NCBI RefSeq assembly: GCF_005886145.1
Contig: NZ_CP040504.1
Span: forward strand, 682,001 to 746,000
Reading direction: 5' to 3'
Source of the DNA: Neisseria sp. oral taxon 014 str. F0314
Lineage (GTDB): Bacteria; Pseudomonadota; Gammaproteobacteria; Burkholderiales; Neisseriaceae
DNA: 64,000 bases
Every line of letters starts with the position of its first letter. The stretch's first letter is position 1. A program made the position numbers and the translations under genes. The notes below the pieces were generated by a model. It was not told the DNA's origin, ran no database searches, and saw only the letters and a program-made list of their open reading frames with translations. This document shows, piece by piece, positions 17,257-25,918 of the stretch.

Positions 17257-18765
17257 ATGACTGCCATCCCGACCAACGTCCTCGCCTCCGTCGATTTAGG
17301 TTCCAACAGTTTCCGCCTCCAGATTTGCGAAAACCACAACGGCCAGTTGAAAATCATCGATTCCTTCAAACAGATGGTGCGCTTTGCCGCCGGTTTGGAC
17401 GAACAGAAAAACCTGAGCGAAGAATCGCAGGAACGCGCCTTGGAATGTCTGGCCAAATTCGGCGAACGGCTGCGCGGCTTCCAACCGGAACAGGTGCGCG
17501 TCGTGGCGACCAACACTTTCCGCGTCGCCAAAAATATCGGCCGCTTCATTCCCAAAGCCGAAGCCGCGCTGGGGTTTCCGATAGAAGTGATTGCGGGCCG
17601 CGAAGAGGCACGCCTGATTTATACCGGCGTCGTCCACACCCTGCCGCCCAACGGCGACCGGATGCTGGTTATCGACATCGGCGGCGGCTCGACTGAATTC
17701 GTCATCGGCTCCGACCTGCGGCCGACCCATACCGAAAGCCTGCCGCTGGGTTGCGTTACATACAGTATGCGTTTTTTCCAGAACAAAATCGGCAATAAAG
17801 ACTTTCAGGCGGCCATCGCCGCCGCGCGCAACGAAATACAGCGCATCAGCAAGCTGATGAAGCGCGCAGGCTGGGACTTCGCCATCGGCACCTCCGGTTC
17901 GGCCAAATCCATCCGCGACGTGCTGGCGGCCGAATATCCGCAGGAAGCCGACATCACCTACGAAGGCATGAAGAAACTGGCCGAACGCATCACCGCTGCG
18001 GGTTCGGTGAAAAAAGCCAAATTCGAGAACCTGAAACCGGAGCGCGTGGAAGTGTTTACCGGCGGTTTGGCGGTCATGATGGCGGCCTTCGAAGAGCTGG
18101 AAATCCGCAAAATGACGGTAACCGAAGCCGCCCTGCGCGACGGGGTGTTCTACGACCTTATCGGCCGCAGCCTCAACGAAGACATGCGCGAACAGACCAC
18201 GGCGGAATTCCAGCACCGCTACCACGTCAGCCTCAATCAGGCCAACCGCGTCGCCGATACCGCGCAAAAATTCATGGAAAGCCTCTGCCACGAACACAAC
18301 GTGCCCGTGCAAAGCCTGACTTTATGGAAACAGTATCTGAGCTGGGCCGGCCGCCTGCACGAAATCGGGCTGGACATTTCGCATACCGGCTACCACAAAC
18401 ATTCCGCCTATATTCTGGAAAACGCCGACATGCCCGGTTTTTCGCGCAAAGAACAGTCCGTGCTGGCGCAACTGGTATTAGGACACCGCGGCGAAGTCAG
18501 AAAAATGACCGAAATCGTCGGCAGCAACGAAATGATGTGGTACGCCATCCTGTCGCTGCGCCTCGCCGCCCTGTTCTGCCGCGCGCGGATGCCGCTGGAG
18601 CTGCCGCCGTTTACCCAGCTCCGCCCCGACAGCACGGGAAAAGGCTTCATGCTGCGCATCAGCCGGAACTGGCTGGAACAGCACCCGCTTATCGGCGACG
18701 CGCTCGCCTACGAAAGCACGCAATGGCAGAAAATCGATATGCCTTTCGGCGTGCAGCTTCAATAA
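17257..18765 (+). CDS. ppx: Exopolyphosphatase, Ppx/GppA family
   Basis: Hydrolyses terminal phosphates of polyphosphate (or pppGpp) in the cytosol. The 502 residues show the ASKHA phosphate loops ASVDLGSNSFRLQI and VIDIGGGSTEFVIG, the conserved GREEARLIY segment, AIGTSGSAKSIRDV and a C-terminal HD-like helical domain (GRLHEIGLDISHTGYHKHSAYI), matching full-length Ppx. It stands alone between DUS hairpins. Ppx and GppA cannot be told apart with certainty from sequence; neisseriae characteristically have one member. Confidence 0.93.
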   Translation: MTAIPTNVLASVDLGSNSFRLQICENHNGQLKIIDSFKQMVRFAAGLDEQKNLSEESQERALECLAKFGERLRGFQPEQVRVVATNTFRVAKNIGRFIPKAEAALGFPIEVIAGREEARLIYTGVVHTLPPNGDRMLVIDIGGGSTEFVIGSDLRPTHTESLPLGCVTYSMRFFQNKIGNKDFQAAIAAARNEIQRISKLMKRAGWDFAIGTSGSAKSIRDVLAAEYPQEADITYEGMKKLAERITAAGSVKKAKFENLKPERVEVFTGGLAVMMAAFEELEIRKMTVTEAALRDGVFYDLIGRSLNEDMREQTTAEFQHRYHVSLNQANRVADTAQKFMESLCHEHNVPVQSLTLWKQYLSWAGRLHEIGLDISHTGYHKHSAYILENADMPGFSRKEQSVLAQLVLGHRGEVRKMTEIVGSNEMMWYAILSLRLAALFCRARMPLELPPFTQLRPDSTGKGFMLRISRNWLEQHPLIGDALAYESTQWQKIDMPFGVQLQ

Positions 18766-18790
18766 GGCTGTTTTACAGCTTGATTTCAAT

Positions 18791-18834
18791 AAAGGCCGTC
18801 TGAAACATCGGTTTGTCCGTTTCAGACGGCCTTT
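18791..18834 (+). terminator. DUS-pair terminator after ppx
   Basis: AAAGGCCGTCTGAAAC is paired with GTTTCAGACGGCCTTT across a 12-base loop, 25 bp past the stop, with a T-run on the right. Confidence 0.75.
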
Positions 18835-18872
18835 TCCTCCGCCCGCCCTTATCTCCCGGCATTTTCCGTCGG

Positions 18873-18960
18873 AGGCCGTCTGAAAAAAGGCCGTGCGCCT
18901 TTTATAACAAAATCATCTTTGCATCAAACAAACCATTCTTTCCTTTTTTCAGACGGCCTC
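18873..18960. repeat. Widely spaced DUS inverted pair upstream of cysT
   Basis: One DUS at 18873 and its complement ending near 18960 are separated by about 60 AT-rich bases, too far for an efficient terminator. The cysT promoter probably lies between them and the gene. Confidence 0.5.
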
Positions 18961-19001
18961 AGTAAAGTAACACCTGCTTTCAATCATTCAAAATCCCGAT
19001 T

Positions 19002-19838
19002 ATGTTACTGCTCAAAACGCCCAGCGTACTGCCCGGCTTCAAAATCAGCCTCGGCCTGACCGTATTGTGCCTGTCGCTTCTGGTGGCTTTGCCGTTTGCG
19101 ATGATGGCGGCGAAGGCGGCGGAAATCGGCTGGGGCGGCTTTTGGAACACGATTGCCGAGCCGAACGTGTTGGCGGCGGTGTGGCTGAGTTTGCGGATGT
19201 CGTTTTATGCGATGCTGACCAATGTCGTGTTCGGCACGCTGGTGGCGTGGGTGTTGGTGCGCTATGAATTTCCGGGCAAGGGGCTGGTGAACGCACTGGT
19301 CGATTTGCCGTTTGCGCTGCCGACGGCGGTTACGGGCATCGCGTTGGCGACCCTGTATGCGCCCAACGGTTGGATAGGCCGTTTTTTCGAGCCTTTGGGC
19401 ATCAAAATCGCGTTTACGCCCGTCGGCATTTGGATTGCGCTGGTCGTCGTCAGCCTGCCCTTTATCGTCCGTGCCGTACAGCCGGTATTGGAGGAATTGT
19501 CGGGCGAGTATGAGGAAGCGGCGGCGACTTTGGGCGCAAACCGCTTCACAACGTTCCGCCGCGTGCTGCTGCCGGAAATTACGCCGGCACTCTTAACCGG
19601 CGCGGGCATGATGTTCGCGCGGGCAACGGGGGAATACGGCTCGGTGATTTTCATCGCGGGCAACATTCCGATGGTTTCCGAAATCCTGCCGCTGATTATT
19701 ACGGGCAAGCTGGAACAGTTCGACGTACAGGGCGCGTCGGCGGTGGCGTTGTTTATGCTGCTGGTTTCGTTTGTGATTCTGTTTGCGCTGAACGTGATGC
19801 AGTGGGCGTTGAGCAGGCGTTCGGGAGCGAAGGGTTGA
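19002..19838 (+). CDS. cysT: Sulfate/thiosulfate ABC transporter permease CysT (CysU)
   Basis: One of two membrane subunits of the sulfate importer. The 278 residues contain about six transmembrane helices and the EAA loop EYEEAAATLGANRFTTFRRVLLPEITPALLTG that contacts the ATPase. It is followed by a microprotein gene and then cysW and cysA. The substrate-binding protein gene (sbp) is 30 kb away in this window, a split arrangement. There is no strong ribosome site at this ATG. Confidence 0.95.
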   Translation: MLLLKTPSVLPGFKISLGLTVLCLSLLVALPFAMMAAKAAEIGWGGFWNTIAEPNVLAAVWLSLRMSFYAMLTNVVFGTLVAWVLVRYEFPGKGLVNALVDLPFALPTAVTGIALATLYAPNGWIGRFFEPLGIKIAFTPVGIWIALVVVSLPFIVRAVQPVLEELSGEYEEAAATLGANRFTTFRRVLLPEITPALLTGAGMMFARATGEYGSVIFIAGNIPMVSEILPLIITGKLEQFDVQGASAVALFMLLVSFVILFALNVMQWALSRRSGAKG

Positions 19839-20017
19839 GGCGCATTTACACAAAACAGAACTAATTACCATTTTCTTCTATCCCACCAAATACGCAACCA
19901 ATGTAACGGCAAAACGCAAAAGCCGTCACATCTCTGATTAACCAACGCAAGCTGCTTTCCAGTTTCAGACAGACTTTAATGCCTTTTATTATCAAACTTT
20001 AATCTTTAGGAGATTAA

Positions 20018-20137
20018 ATGAATAAATGCAGTTTTTTAAAAGAATTGTATGAATACAGAGTTTCAATAGCTATAGGATTGGCTACTATTATTGGTTTTTT
20101 AGCCGGTATAGCTGTTGGTTTGAATAGTCTTAACTAA
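20018..20137 (+). CDS. 39-residue single-pass membrane microprotein
   Basis: ATG follows TTTAGGAGATTAA, one of the clearest ribosome sites nearby. The product starts MNKCSFLKELYEYRVSIAIG and continues as one hydrophobic helix (ATIIGFLAGIAVGL) to a TAA. Codon use is AT-rich, unlike the flanking cys genes. It lies in the cysT-cysW gap on the same strand, followed by a mixed-dialect DUS hairpin. Unrecognised; it might regulate the transporter or be a small toxin-like peptide. Evidence is the ribosome site, intact frame and helix only. Confidence 0.55.
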   Translation: MNKCSFLKELYEYRVSIAIGLATIIGFLAGIAVGLNSLN

Positions 20138-20246
20138 AGAATGTTGTAACGATATTTTTAGTGTAAATGGAATATCCCTCTCCCGTCGGACGGGAAAGGA
20201 CGGAAATAACGGCAGTCATACGTTTGTATTCCCTTAACGAACAAAA

Positions 20247-20287
20247 AGGTCGTCTGAAACCCCTCAATCCCTTTTCAGACGGCCTCC
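20247..20287 (+). terminator. Hybrid-dialect DUS hairpin
   Basis: The left arm is AGGTCGTCTGAAA (mucosa dialect), the right arm TTTTCAGACGGCCT (AG dialect); one G-T wobble is needed to pair. It follows the microprotein gene and precedes cysW. Confidence 0.6.
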
Positions 20288-20324
20288 AAACATCTTAAAC
20301 AACAAACCAGAGAACACCACCGCC

Positions 20325-21185
20325 ATGAAACCCTATTCCGCCAATCCCAACCTGACCGAACCGCGCTGGCTGCGCGTGTTGCTGACCGCTGTCGCGCTGG
20401 GGTTCCTGCTGCTGATGCTGGTCGTACCGCTTGTCGCCGTGTTTTACGAAGCGCTGAAAGGCGGTTGGGATTTGTACCTGCAATCCCTTACCGATCCCGA
20501 AGCGTGGGCGGCGATCAAGCTCACCCTGATTACCGCCGCGGTGGTCGTTCCCGTCAATGCCGTATTGGGCGTGGCGATGGCGTGGCTGCTGACCCGTTTC
20601 GACTTCCGCGGCAAGCAGTTGCTGACCACCCTGCTCGATTTGCCGTTTTCCGTATCACCCGTGGTGGCCGGTTTGATGTTCGTCTTATTGTTCGGCGCGC
20701 ACACGGCATTGGGCGGCTGGCTGGAAGCGCAAGGCATACAGATTATCTTCGCCATCCCCGGCATTATTTTGGCGACGCTGTTCGTTACCTTTCCCTTTGT
20801 CGCGCGCGAAATCATCCCGCTGATGCAGGCGCAGGGCGACAGCGAAGAACAGGCCGCGCTGATACTCGGTGCAAGCGGCTGGCAGATGTTTTGGCGCGTT
20901 ACCCTGCCCAACATCAAATGGGCGCTGCTCTACGGCATTATCCTTACCAACGCCCGCGCAATGGGCGAGTTCGGCGCGGTCAGCGTGGTATCGGGACACA
21001 TACGCGGCGAGACCAACACCATCCCGCTTTTGGTCGAAATCTTCTACAACGAATACAACTTCACCGGCGCATTCGCCCTCTCCGGCGTATTGGCACTTTT
21101 AGCACTGGCGACGCTGGCGGTGCAAAACATCATCACAAAATTACAAGATAAAAAACTCGCCGCCGCCGAAAGGAACGCAGCATGA
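20325..21185 (+). CDS. cysW: Sulfate/thiosulfate ABC transporter permease CysW
   Basis: The 286-residue partner permease of CysT. Hydrophobic helices are interrupted by the EAA loop [33 protein letters not shown]; the signature [29 protein letters not shown] is typical of CysW. The gene overlaps the cysA start by 4 bp (ATGA), so the two subunits are translationally coupled. The ATG follows AACACCACCGCC without a strong Shine-Dalgarno. Confidence 0.96.
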   Translation: MKPYSANPNLTEPRWLRVLLTAVALGFLLLMLVVPLVAVFYEALKGGWDLYLQSLTDPEAWAAIKLTLITAAVVVPVNAVLGVAMAWLLTRFDFRGKQLLTTLLDLPFSVSPVVAGLMFVLLFGAHTALGGWLEAQGIQIIFAIPGIILATLFVTFPFVAREIIPLMQAQGDSEEQAALILGASGWQMFWRVTLPNIKWALLYGIILTNARAMGEFGAVSVVSGHIRGETNTIPLLVEIFYNEYNFTGAFALSGVLALLALATLAVQNIITKLQDKKLAAAERNAA

Positions 21186-22255
21186 GCATCACCATCCAAA
21201 ACCTAAACAAACACTTCGGCAATTTCCACGCGCTGAAAAACATCAACCTCAACGTCCCCACCGGCAAACTCGTTTCCCTGCTCGGCCCTTCCGGCTGCGG
21301 CAAAACCACGCTCCTGCGCATCATCGCCGGACTGGAAAACGCCGACGGCGGCAATATCCTGTTTGACGGGCAAGACGTAACCGCCAAGCATGTGCGCGAG
21401 CGCAAAGTCGGTTTCGTGTTCCAACACTACGCCCTCTTCCGCCACATGAACGTGTTTGACAACGTCGCCTTCGGTTTGACCGTATTGCCCAAGTCCGAAC
21501 GCCCGTCCAAAGAACAAATCCGCGCCAAAGTCGAAGAATTGCTCAAACTCGTACAACTCTCCCACCTCGCCAAATCCTATCCGCACCAGCTCTCCGGCGG
21601 CCAACGCCAACGCATCGCCCTCGCCCGTGCCCTCGCGGTCGAACCGAAACTCCTGCTCCTGGACGAACCCTTCGGCGCGCTGGATGCCAAAGTGCGCAAA
21701 GAATTGCGTACCTGGCTGCGCGACATCCATCACAACTTGGGCGTAACCAGCATTCTGGTGACGCACGACCAAGAAGAAGCCCTTGAAGTTTCCGACGAAA
21801 TCGTCGTCATGAACCACGGTAAAATCGAACAAACCGGCAGCGCCGAAGCCATTTACCGCAAACCCGAAAACGCCTTCGTTACCGAATTCCTCGGCGAAAC
21901 CGACGCCTTTGAAGGCAGAATCGAAAAAGGCATCTGGCACTACAACGGCTTCGCGTGGAAATTGGACGCGCAATACAAATGGCAGGAACAAACCGCCACC
22001 GGCTACATCCGCCCGCACGAATGGCAAATCGCCGCCGAACACGAAACCCCGATGATCCGTGCCGAAATCGAAAAAATCCACGCCGTCGGCGCCCTGACGC
22101 ACGTTTTGGTGAAACACGGCAAACAAGACGTACACATCACGCTGGCAGGCAGCGACGCCTCAAGGCTGGATTTGTCCGCAGGGCGGGAATTGGCATTGGT
22201 ACCGAAACAGATTTATGTGTTCTCGCAGAACGAGTTGATTGAATATTCGATTTAA
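21182..22255 (+). CDS. cysA: Sulfate/thiosulfate ABC transporter ATPase CysA
   Basis: A 357-residue ATP-binding subunit that powers CysTW. Walker [13 protein letters not shown], signature [15 protein letters not shown], Walker [17 protein letters not shown] and the switch His in [13 protein letters not shown] are intact. The C-terminal ~110 residues form the TOBE regulatory domain, as in other CysA/PotA-type proteins. It is the last gene of the unit, closed by a DUS terminator at 22271-22303. Confidence 0.97.
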   Translation: MSITIQNLNKHFGNFHALKNINLNVPTGKLVSLLGPSGCGKTTLLRIIAGLENADGGNILFDGQDVTAKHVRERKVGFVFQHYALFRHMNVFDNVAFGLTVLPKSERPSKEQIRAKVEELLKLVQLSHLAKSYPHQLSGGQRQRIALARALAVEPKLLLLDEPFGALDAKVRKELRTWLRDIHHNLGVTSILVTHDQEEALEVSDEIVVMNHGKIEQTGSAEAIYRKPENAFVTEFLGETDAFEGRIEKGIWHYNGFAWKLDAQYKWQEQTATGYIRPHEWQIAAEHETPMIRAEIEKIHAVGALTHVLVKHGKQDVHITLAGSDASRLDLSAGRELALVPKQIYVFSQNELIEYSI

Positions 22256-22270
22256 CGGCGTGATAAGCGG

Positions 22271-22303
22271 AAGGCCGTCTGAAAAATGTTTCAGACGGCC
22301 TTT
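22271..22303 (+). terminator. DUS-pair terminator after cysA
   Basis: AAGGCCGTCTGAAA/TTTCAGACGGCCTT with a 3-4 base loop and T5, 15 bp beyond the stop. Confidence 0.85.
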
Positions 22304-22549
22304 TTGCCGCGACGACAATTTTGTCCTTTCCTTCTCCGGCGGGGAAAACTATCGAAATATGCCCGTTGCTGTTTTCTTTAAATATTTCACCATATCAAAA
22401 ATTTACCCGTTGACTATATGCTATAAAAATATTGACTTAAATTAAACAACCCCCGTTTTGTCATTTCACAAATTAACCGACCTTATATATACTACTAAAG
22501 TATTAGACTTCTATAACCTACGGACTACACACATAAAAGGAGCACCCAA

Positions 22550-24526
22550 ATGAGACGCCCGTCTTTACTCGTTCTGCCGCTTGTCCTTGCCGTATCCCAG
22601 GCTTGGGCAGATACAGAACCCGTCGCTGAAGAAACCGTTACCCTTTCCCCTGTCACCGTTACCGGCACACAACAACAAAAAGCCAATAGCATTACTTTCA
22701 ACCCCAAAGCTGCTTTGCAACCCCTCCCTGCCGGAGACGGTGCGGACCTTTTACAATCCGTGCCCAACATGAGCATCATCCGCAAAGGCGGCAGCTCGGG
22801 CGATCCGCTGTTTCGCGGTTTGGGCGGTTCGCGCTTGTCCGTTAACGCCGACGACCAGTTTATTTACGGCGGCTGCGGTATGCGTATGGACCCGCCGACT
22901 GCCTACATCCACCCTAATTCTTTCGACAAAGTCGTCGTTACCAAAGGCCCTCAAACCGTAACCCAAGGCATGGGTTTGGTCAGCGGCTCGGTACAATTCA
23001 TCCGCAAAGACCCTGATTTCAGCGAAAAACCCTACAACGTCAACGCTACTCTGACCGCAGGCAGCAACGACCGCCGCGACGGTTCGCTTGAAGCCGAGTT
23101 CGGCGGCAAATACGGCTACGTCCGCAGCAATATTTCCCATAACGAAGCCGACGACTACAAAGATGGCGACGGCAAACGCGTCCACTCCAATTTCAAACGC
23201 GACAGCCAAATGCTGCAACTGGGTGTTACCCCAACAGAGAATACCACCATCGCCGGCACATACGAGCGCAGCAGAGCCAAGGTTGCCTACGCCGACCGCA
23301 TGATGGACGGCAGCAAATTCGACCGCGACGCATGGAACGTCCGCTTTACCCAGCGCAACCTCACCCCTTGGTTCAGCGAACTCGAACTGCGCTACGGCAA
23401 AAGCGAAATCGACCATGTAATGGACACATACAGCCTGCGCACCATCCGCAATCCGGCAGGTATGCAGATTAAAAACGCCAACAACCCCAAACGAAATACC
23501 GACACAGGCCGTCTGAAAGCCACCTTCGACTGGGACAAACTCAATCTGCAAACAGGTCTGGACTATCTGGACGACGTCCACGTCGTGCGCAATGAGCGCG
23601 GCGGTGACGGCTACCGCCACAAGCCCTACATGCCCAACCAAAGTTTCAAACAATGGGGCATTTTTACTGAAGCCGCTTGGCAGCAAACCGACAAACAACG
23701 TTGGGTGGCAGGCTTGCGCCATGACCAAGTTAAAGCGCATTACGATACCGCCAGCGTTACCGACCCCGTTTTGAAACATCAGAAATTCAACTTGGATTCT
23801 GGCTTCTTGCGTTGGGAACGAAACACGGATAACGGCTTGAAATACTACGCAGGATTCGGCATTGCCGAGCGCGCGCCCGACTACTGGGAACGCCTGCGTT
23901 CTGAAAAGAAAGCCATACACGCCGAACAAAACCGCCAAATCGATGCAGGCATCATCTGGAAACGTCCTAACCTCCACGTTTCCGTATCCGTATTCGGCAG
24001 CGATGTCAAAAACTTCATCCTGATGGAACGCCAAGGTATGAACTTGGGCGTGCGCAACATCAACGCCTCGCGTTTCGGCGGTGAAGCCGAAGTCAAATGG
24101 ACGTTTGCGCCCAACTGGGAAATCGGCAGCAGCCTCGCCTATACCTACGGCAAAAACCGTACCGACGGCAAACCTTTGGCACAAACTCCGCCGCTGGAAT
24201 GGAACAACACCCTCGCCTTTGACAACGGCAAATTCAGCGCAGGCGCGTTATGGCGCGTAGTAGCCAAACAAAACCGTTACAGCAAAGGTCAAGGCAATAT
24301 CGTCGGTCAGGACATCGGCGCATCTTCCGGCTTCGGCGTACTCTCGCTCAACGCCGGCTGGAAATTCAGCAAATACGCTACATTGCAAGGCGGCATAGAC
24401 AACGTGTTCAACAAAACCTATGCCGAATTCGTCAGCCGTGGCGGCGACCCATCCGCCGGCACGCAAACCCTGCGCGTCAACGAACCCGGCCGTACCGCAT
24501 GGCTGAGGCTGCAAGCGAAATTCTGA
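22550..24526 (+). CDS. TonB-dependent copper-type receptor (OprC/NosA family)
   Basis: A 658-residue outer-membrane receptor with a signal peptide ending at AWA, a TonB-box region (ETVTLSPVTVTG), a plug domain with DLLQSVPNMSIIRKGGSSGDPLFRGLGGSRLSV and a C-terminal barrel ending in the aromatic FKF-type signature (LRLQAKF). The plug loop GGCGMRMDPPTAYIHP contains the Cys-x-x-x-Met pair that binds copper in OprC (family knowledge) and places it in the copper-receptor subfamily and not among siderophore receptors. The start follows AAGGAGCACCCAA. The 290-bp AT-rich leader probably holds its promoter and control sites; no clear Fur or Cu box is claimed. Confidence 0.88.
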   Translation: MRRPSLLVLPLVLAVSQAWADTEPVAEETVTLSPVTVTGTQQQKANSITFNPKAALQPLPAGDGADLLQSVPNMSIIRKGGSSGDPLFRGLGGSRLSVNADDQFIYGGCGMRMDPPTAYIHPNSFDKVVVTKGPQTVTQGMGLVSGSVQFIRKDPDFSEKPYNVNATLTAGSNDRRDGSLEAEFGGKYGYVRSNISHNEADDYKDGDGKRVHSNFKRDSQMLQLGVTPTENTTIAGTYERSRAKVAYADRMMDGSKFDRDAWNVRFTQRNLTPWFSELELRYGKSEIDHVMDTYSLRTIRNPAGMQIKNANNPKRNTDTGRLKATFDWDKLNLQTGLDYLDDVHVVRNERGGDGYRHKPYMPNQSFKQWGIFTEAAWQQTDKQRWVAGLRHDQVKAHYDTASVTDPVLKHQKFNLDSGFLRWERNTDNGLKYYAGFGIAERAPDYWERLRSEKKAIHAEQNRQIDAGIIWKRPNLHVSVSVFGSDVKNFILMERQGMNLGVRNINASRFGGEAEVKWTFAPNWEIGSSLAYTYGKNRTDGKPLAQTPPLEWNNTLAFDNGKFSAGALWRVVAKQNRYSKGQGNIVGQDIGASSGFGVLSLNAGWKFSKYATLQGGIDNVFNKTYAEFVSRGGDPSAGTQTLRVNEPGRTAWLRLQAKF

Positions 24527-24533
24527 CGCGGAG

Positions 24534-24590
24534 AAAGTAAAAGGCCGTCTGAAAACCCTGATTCGAGGTTTTCAGACGGCCTTTTACTTT
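24534..24590 (+). terminator. Long DUS-pair terminator
   Basis: AAAGTAAAAGGCCGTCTGAA is paired with its exact complement ending CTTTTACTTT. The stem is about 24 bp long, starting 8 bp after the receptor stop. Confidence 0.85.
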
Positions 24591-24670
24591 CCGCAATCCA
24601 TCTCCGATATTGCAGGACAGGCTTATATAACCAATTTACTTTGATTTCCGATACATCACTTGCCATCAGC

Positions 24671-24777
24671 CGTCATTCCCGCGCAGGCGGGAATCCAGAA
24701 TGTGGAATTTAGAAAACCTTTTTTCCGACAGGTTTCTGCACCGACAGGCCTAGATTCCCGCCTGCGCGGGAATGACG
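24671..24777. repeat. NIME-like unit with two dRS3 repeats
   Basis: Two dRS3 motifs (ATTCCC-N8-GGGAAT) lie at 24675-24694 and 24754-24773, embedded in 25-bp perfectly inverted arms (24671-24695 and 24753-24777) around 57 bp of unique sequence. This matches the dRS3-RS-dRS3 arrangement of neisserial intergenic mosaic elements. dRS3 also serves as a target for filamentous-phage integration in meningococcus (established), so the site could be an attachment site. Confidence 0.8.
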
Positions 24778-24820
24778 GCAGTTGGTAAGCAGCGTATCGG
24801 AAATGAGGTGTTTTACAGCC

Positions 24821-24884
24821 ATATAAATTTTCAGACGGCCTCAACAAACACCGAGGTCTGTTGAGGCCGTCTGAAAATTTATAT
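24821..24884. terminator. 26-bp perfect inverted repeat with DUS core
   Basis: The arms begin ATATAAATTTTCAGACGGCC and continue to TCAACA; the 12-base loop is followed by the exact complement. It lies between two convergent genes, the copper receptor and pflA (the pflA stop is at 24975), and can terminate pflA on the minus strand. Confidence 0.7.
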
Positions 24885-24974
24885 CGCGAAAATATCTGGC
24901 TGCCGCACCTTCTTATTTGTTCCACAAACAAGGAATTAAAAGATAAAACTCACTTTCGGGTGCTCCGGCTATAC

Positions 24975-25784
24975 TTAATAAATGATTGATTTTCCGTACC
25001 CTTCCAAGATTTCCTTAATCTTCAGCACAACCTCTTTGGGCGGCGGGTGCACGCCTTTCAGTTTGTACTCGTCGCCGCACAATGCCCATTTGTGCGCGCC
25101 CAGTTCGTGATACGGCAGAAGTTCGACCGCGCCGACATTTTCCATATCACCGATGAACCCGCCCAACAGATGCGCGGAACGCTCGTCGTCGGTATAGCCG
25201 GGAACGATAACGTAGCGCACGCGGGTAGACTGTCCGCGCTCGGCCAGATGGCGGGCGAAATTCAGCGTTTTGGTGTTGGGGATGCCGACCAGTACCTTAT
25301 GGATTTCGGGGTCTATCTGTTTCAAGTCCAGCATGACGAGATTGGTATGGTCGAGCAGGTCTTCCAAGATGGAATCGTAATGCAGCGCGTAGCCGTTGGT
25401 GTCGAGACAGGTATGGATGCCGTGTTCGCGGCAGGCGGTGAACCAGTCGCGCACAAATTCGTATTGCAACAGCGGTTCGCCGCCGGTTGCGGTTACGCCG
25501 CCGCCCGTTGCCTCTAGGTAATGGCGGTAAGACATTACCTGTTTCATCACCTGCTCGACGGTCATTTCCTGACATTTGTCGGTATGGAAATCCCATGTAT
25601 CCCGATTGTGGCAGTACAGGCAGCGCATCAGGCAGCCTTGCAGAAACAGGACGTACCGCAGGCCGGGGCCGTCCACCGTGCCGCACGATTCGACGGAGTG
25701 TACGATGCCTTTGCCCTGATAATGGCGGTGGCCCATGTCTTTTGCGGGCGGGTGCGTTTCGGAATTGATGGTGTAGGTCTGCAT
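24975..25784 (-). CDS. pflA: Pyruvate formate-lyase activating enzyme
   Basis: Radical-SAM enzyme that installs the glycyl radical on PflB under anaerobiosis. The cluster motif [10 protein letters not shown] follows the family's [21 protein letters not shown]. The 269 residues include about 23 extra N-terminal residues with several His ([17 protein letters not shown]) compared with E. coli PflA; an internal start is possible but no better ribosome site was found. It lies downstream of pflB on the same strand with a DUS pair (25803-25843) between. Confidence 0.95.
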   Translation of the reverse strand: MQTYTINSETHPPAKDMGHRHYQGKGIVHSVESCGTVDGPGLRYVLFLQGCLMRCLYCHNRDTWDFHTDKCQEMTVEQVMKQVMSYRHYLEATGGGVTATGGEPLLQYEFVRDWFTACREHGIHTCLDTNGYALHYDSILEDLLDHTNLVMLDLKQIDPEIHKVLVGIPNTKTLNFARHLAERGQSTRVRYVIVPGYTDDERSAHLLGGFIGDMENVGAVELLPYHELGAHKWALCGDEYKLKGVHPPPKEVVLKIKEILEGYGKSIIY

Positions 25785-25802
25785 AATGGTTCGGGATGCT
25801 GG

Positions 25803-25843
25803 GTTTTCAGACGGCCTTTAAGCTGAAGAGGCCGTCTGAAAAA
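25803..25843 (-). terminator. DUS pair between pflB and pflA
   Basis: GTTTTCAGACGGCCT/AGGCCGTCTGAAAAC with an 11-base loop lies just upstream of pflA. It may reduce read-through from pflB and so set enzyme:activator stoichiometry. Confidence 0.55.
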
Positions 25844-25873
25844 CGGTTTCGGCGTTATGGTTCGGGTTTGCAG

Positions 25874-25903
25874 AAATAATGCCGGACGGCTCCGGCATTA
25901 TTT
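25874..25903 (-). terminator. Intrinsic hairpin directly after pflB
   Basis: Perfect 12-bp arms AAATAATGCCGG/CCGGCATTATTT lie 16 bp past the pflB stop; not DUS-based. Confidence 0.8.
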
Positions 25904-25918
25904 CCTCTCCGCAGGCGG

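Noticed and set aside
18873..18960. Correia-type or other mobile element upstream of cysT
   Set aside because: Only two DUS words far apart; no Correia termini or target duplications were seen.
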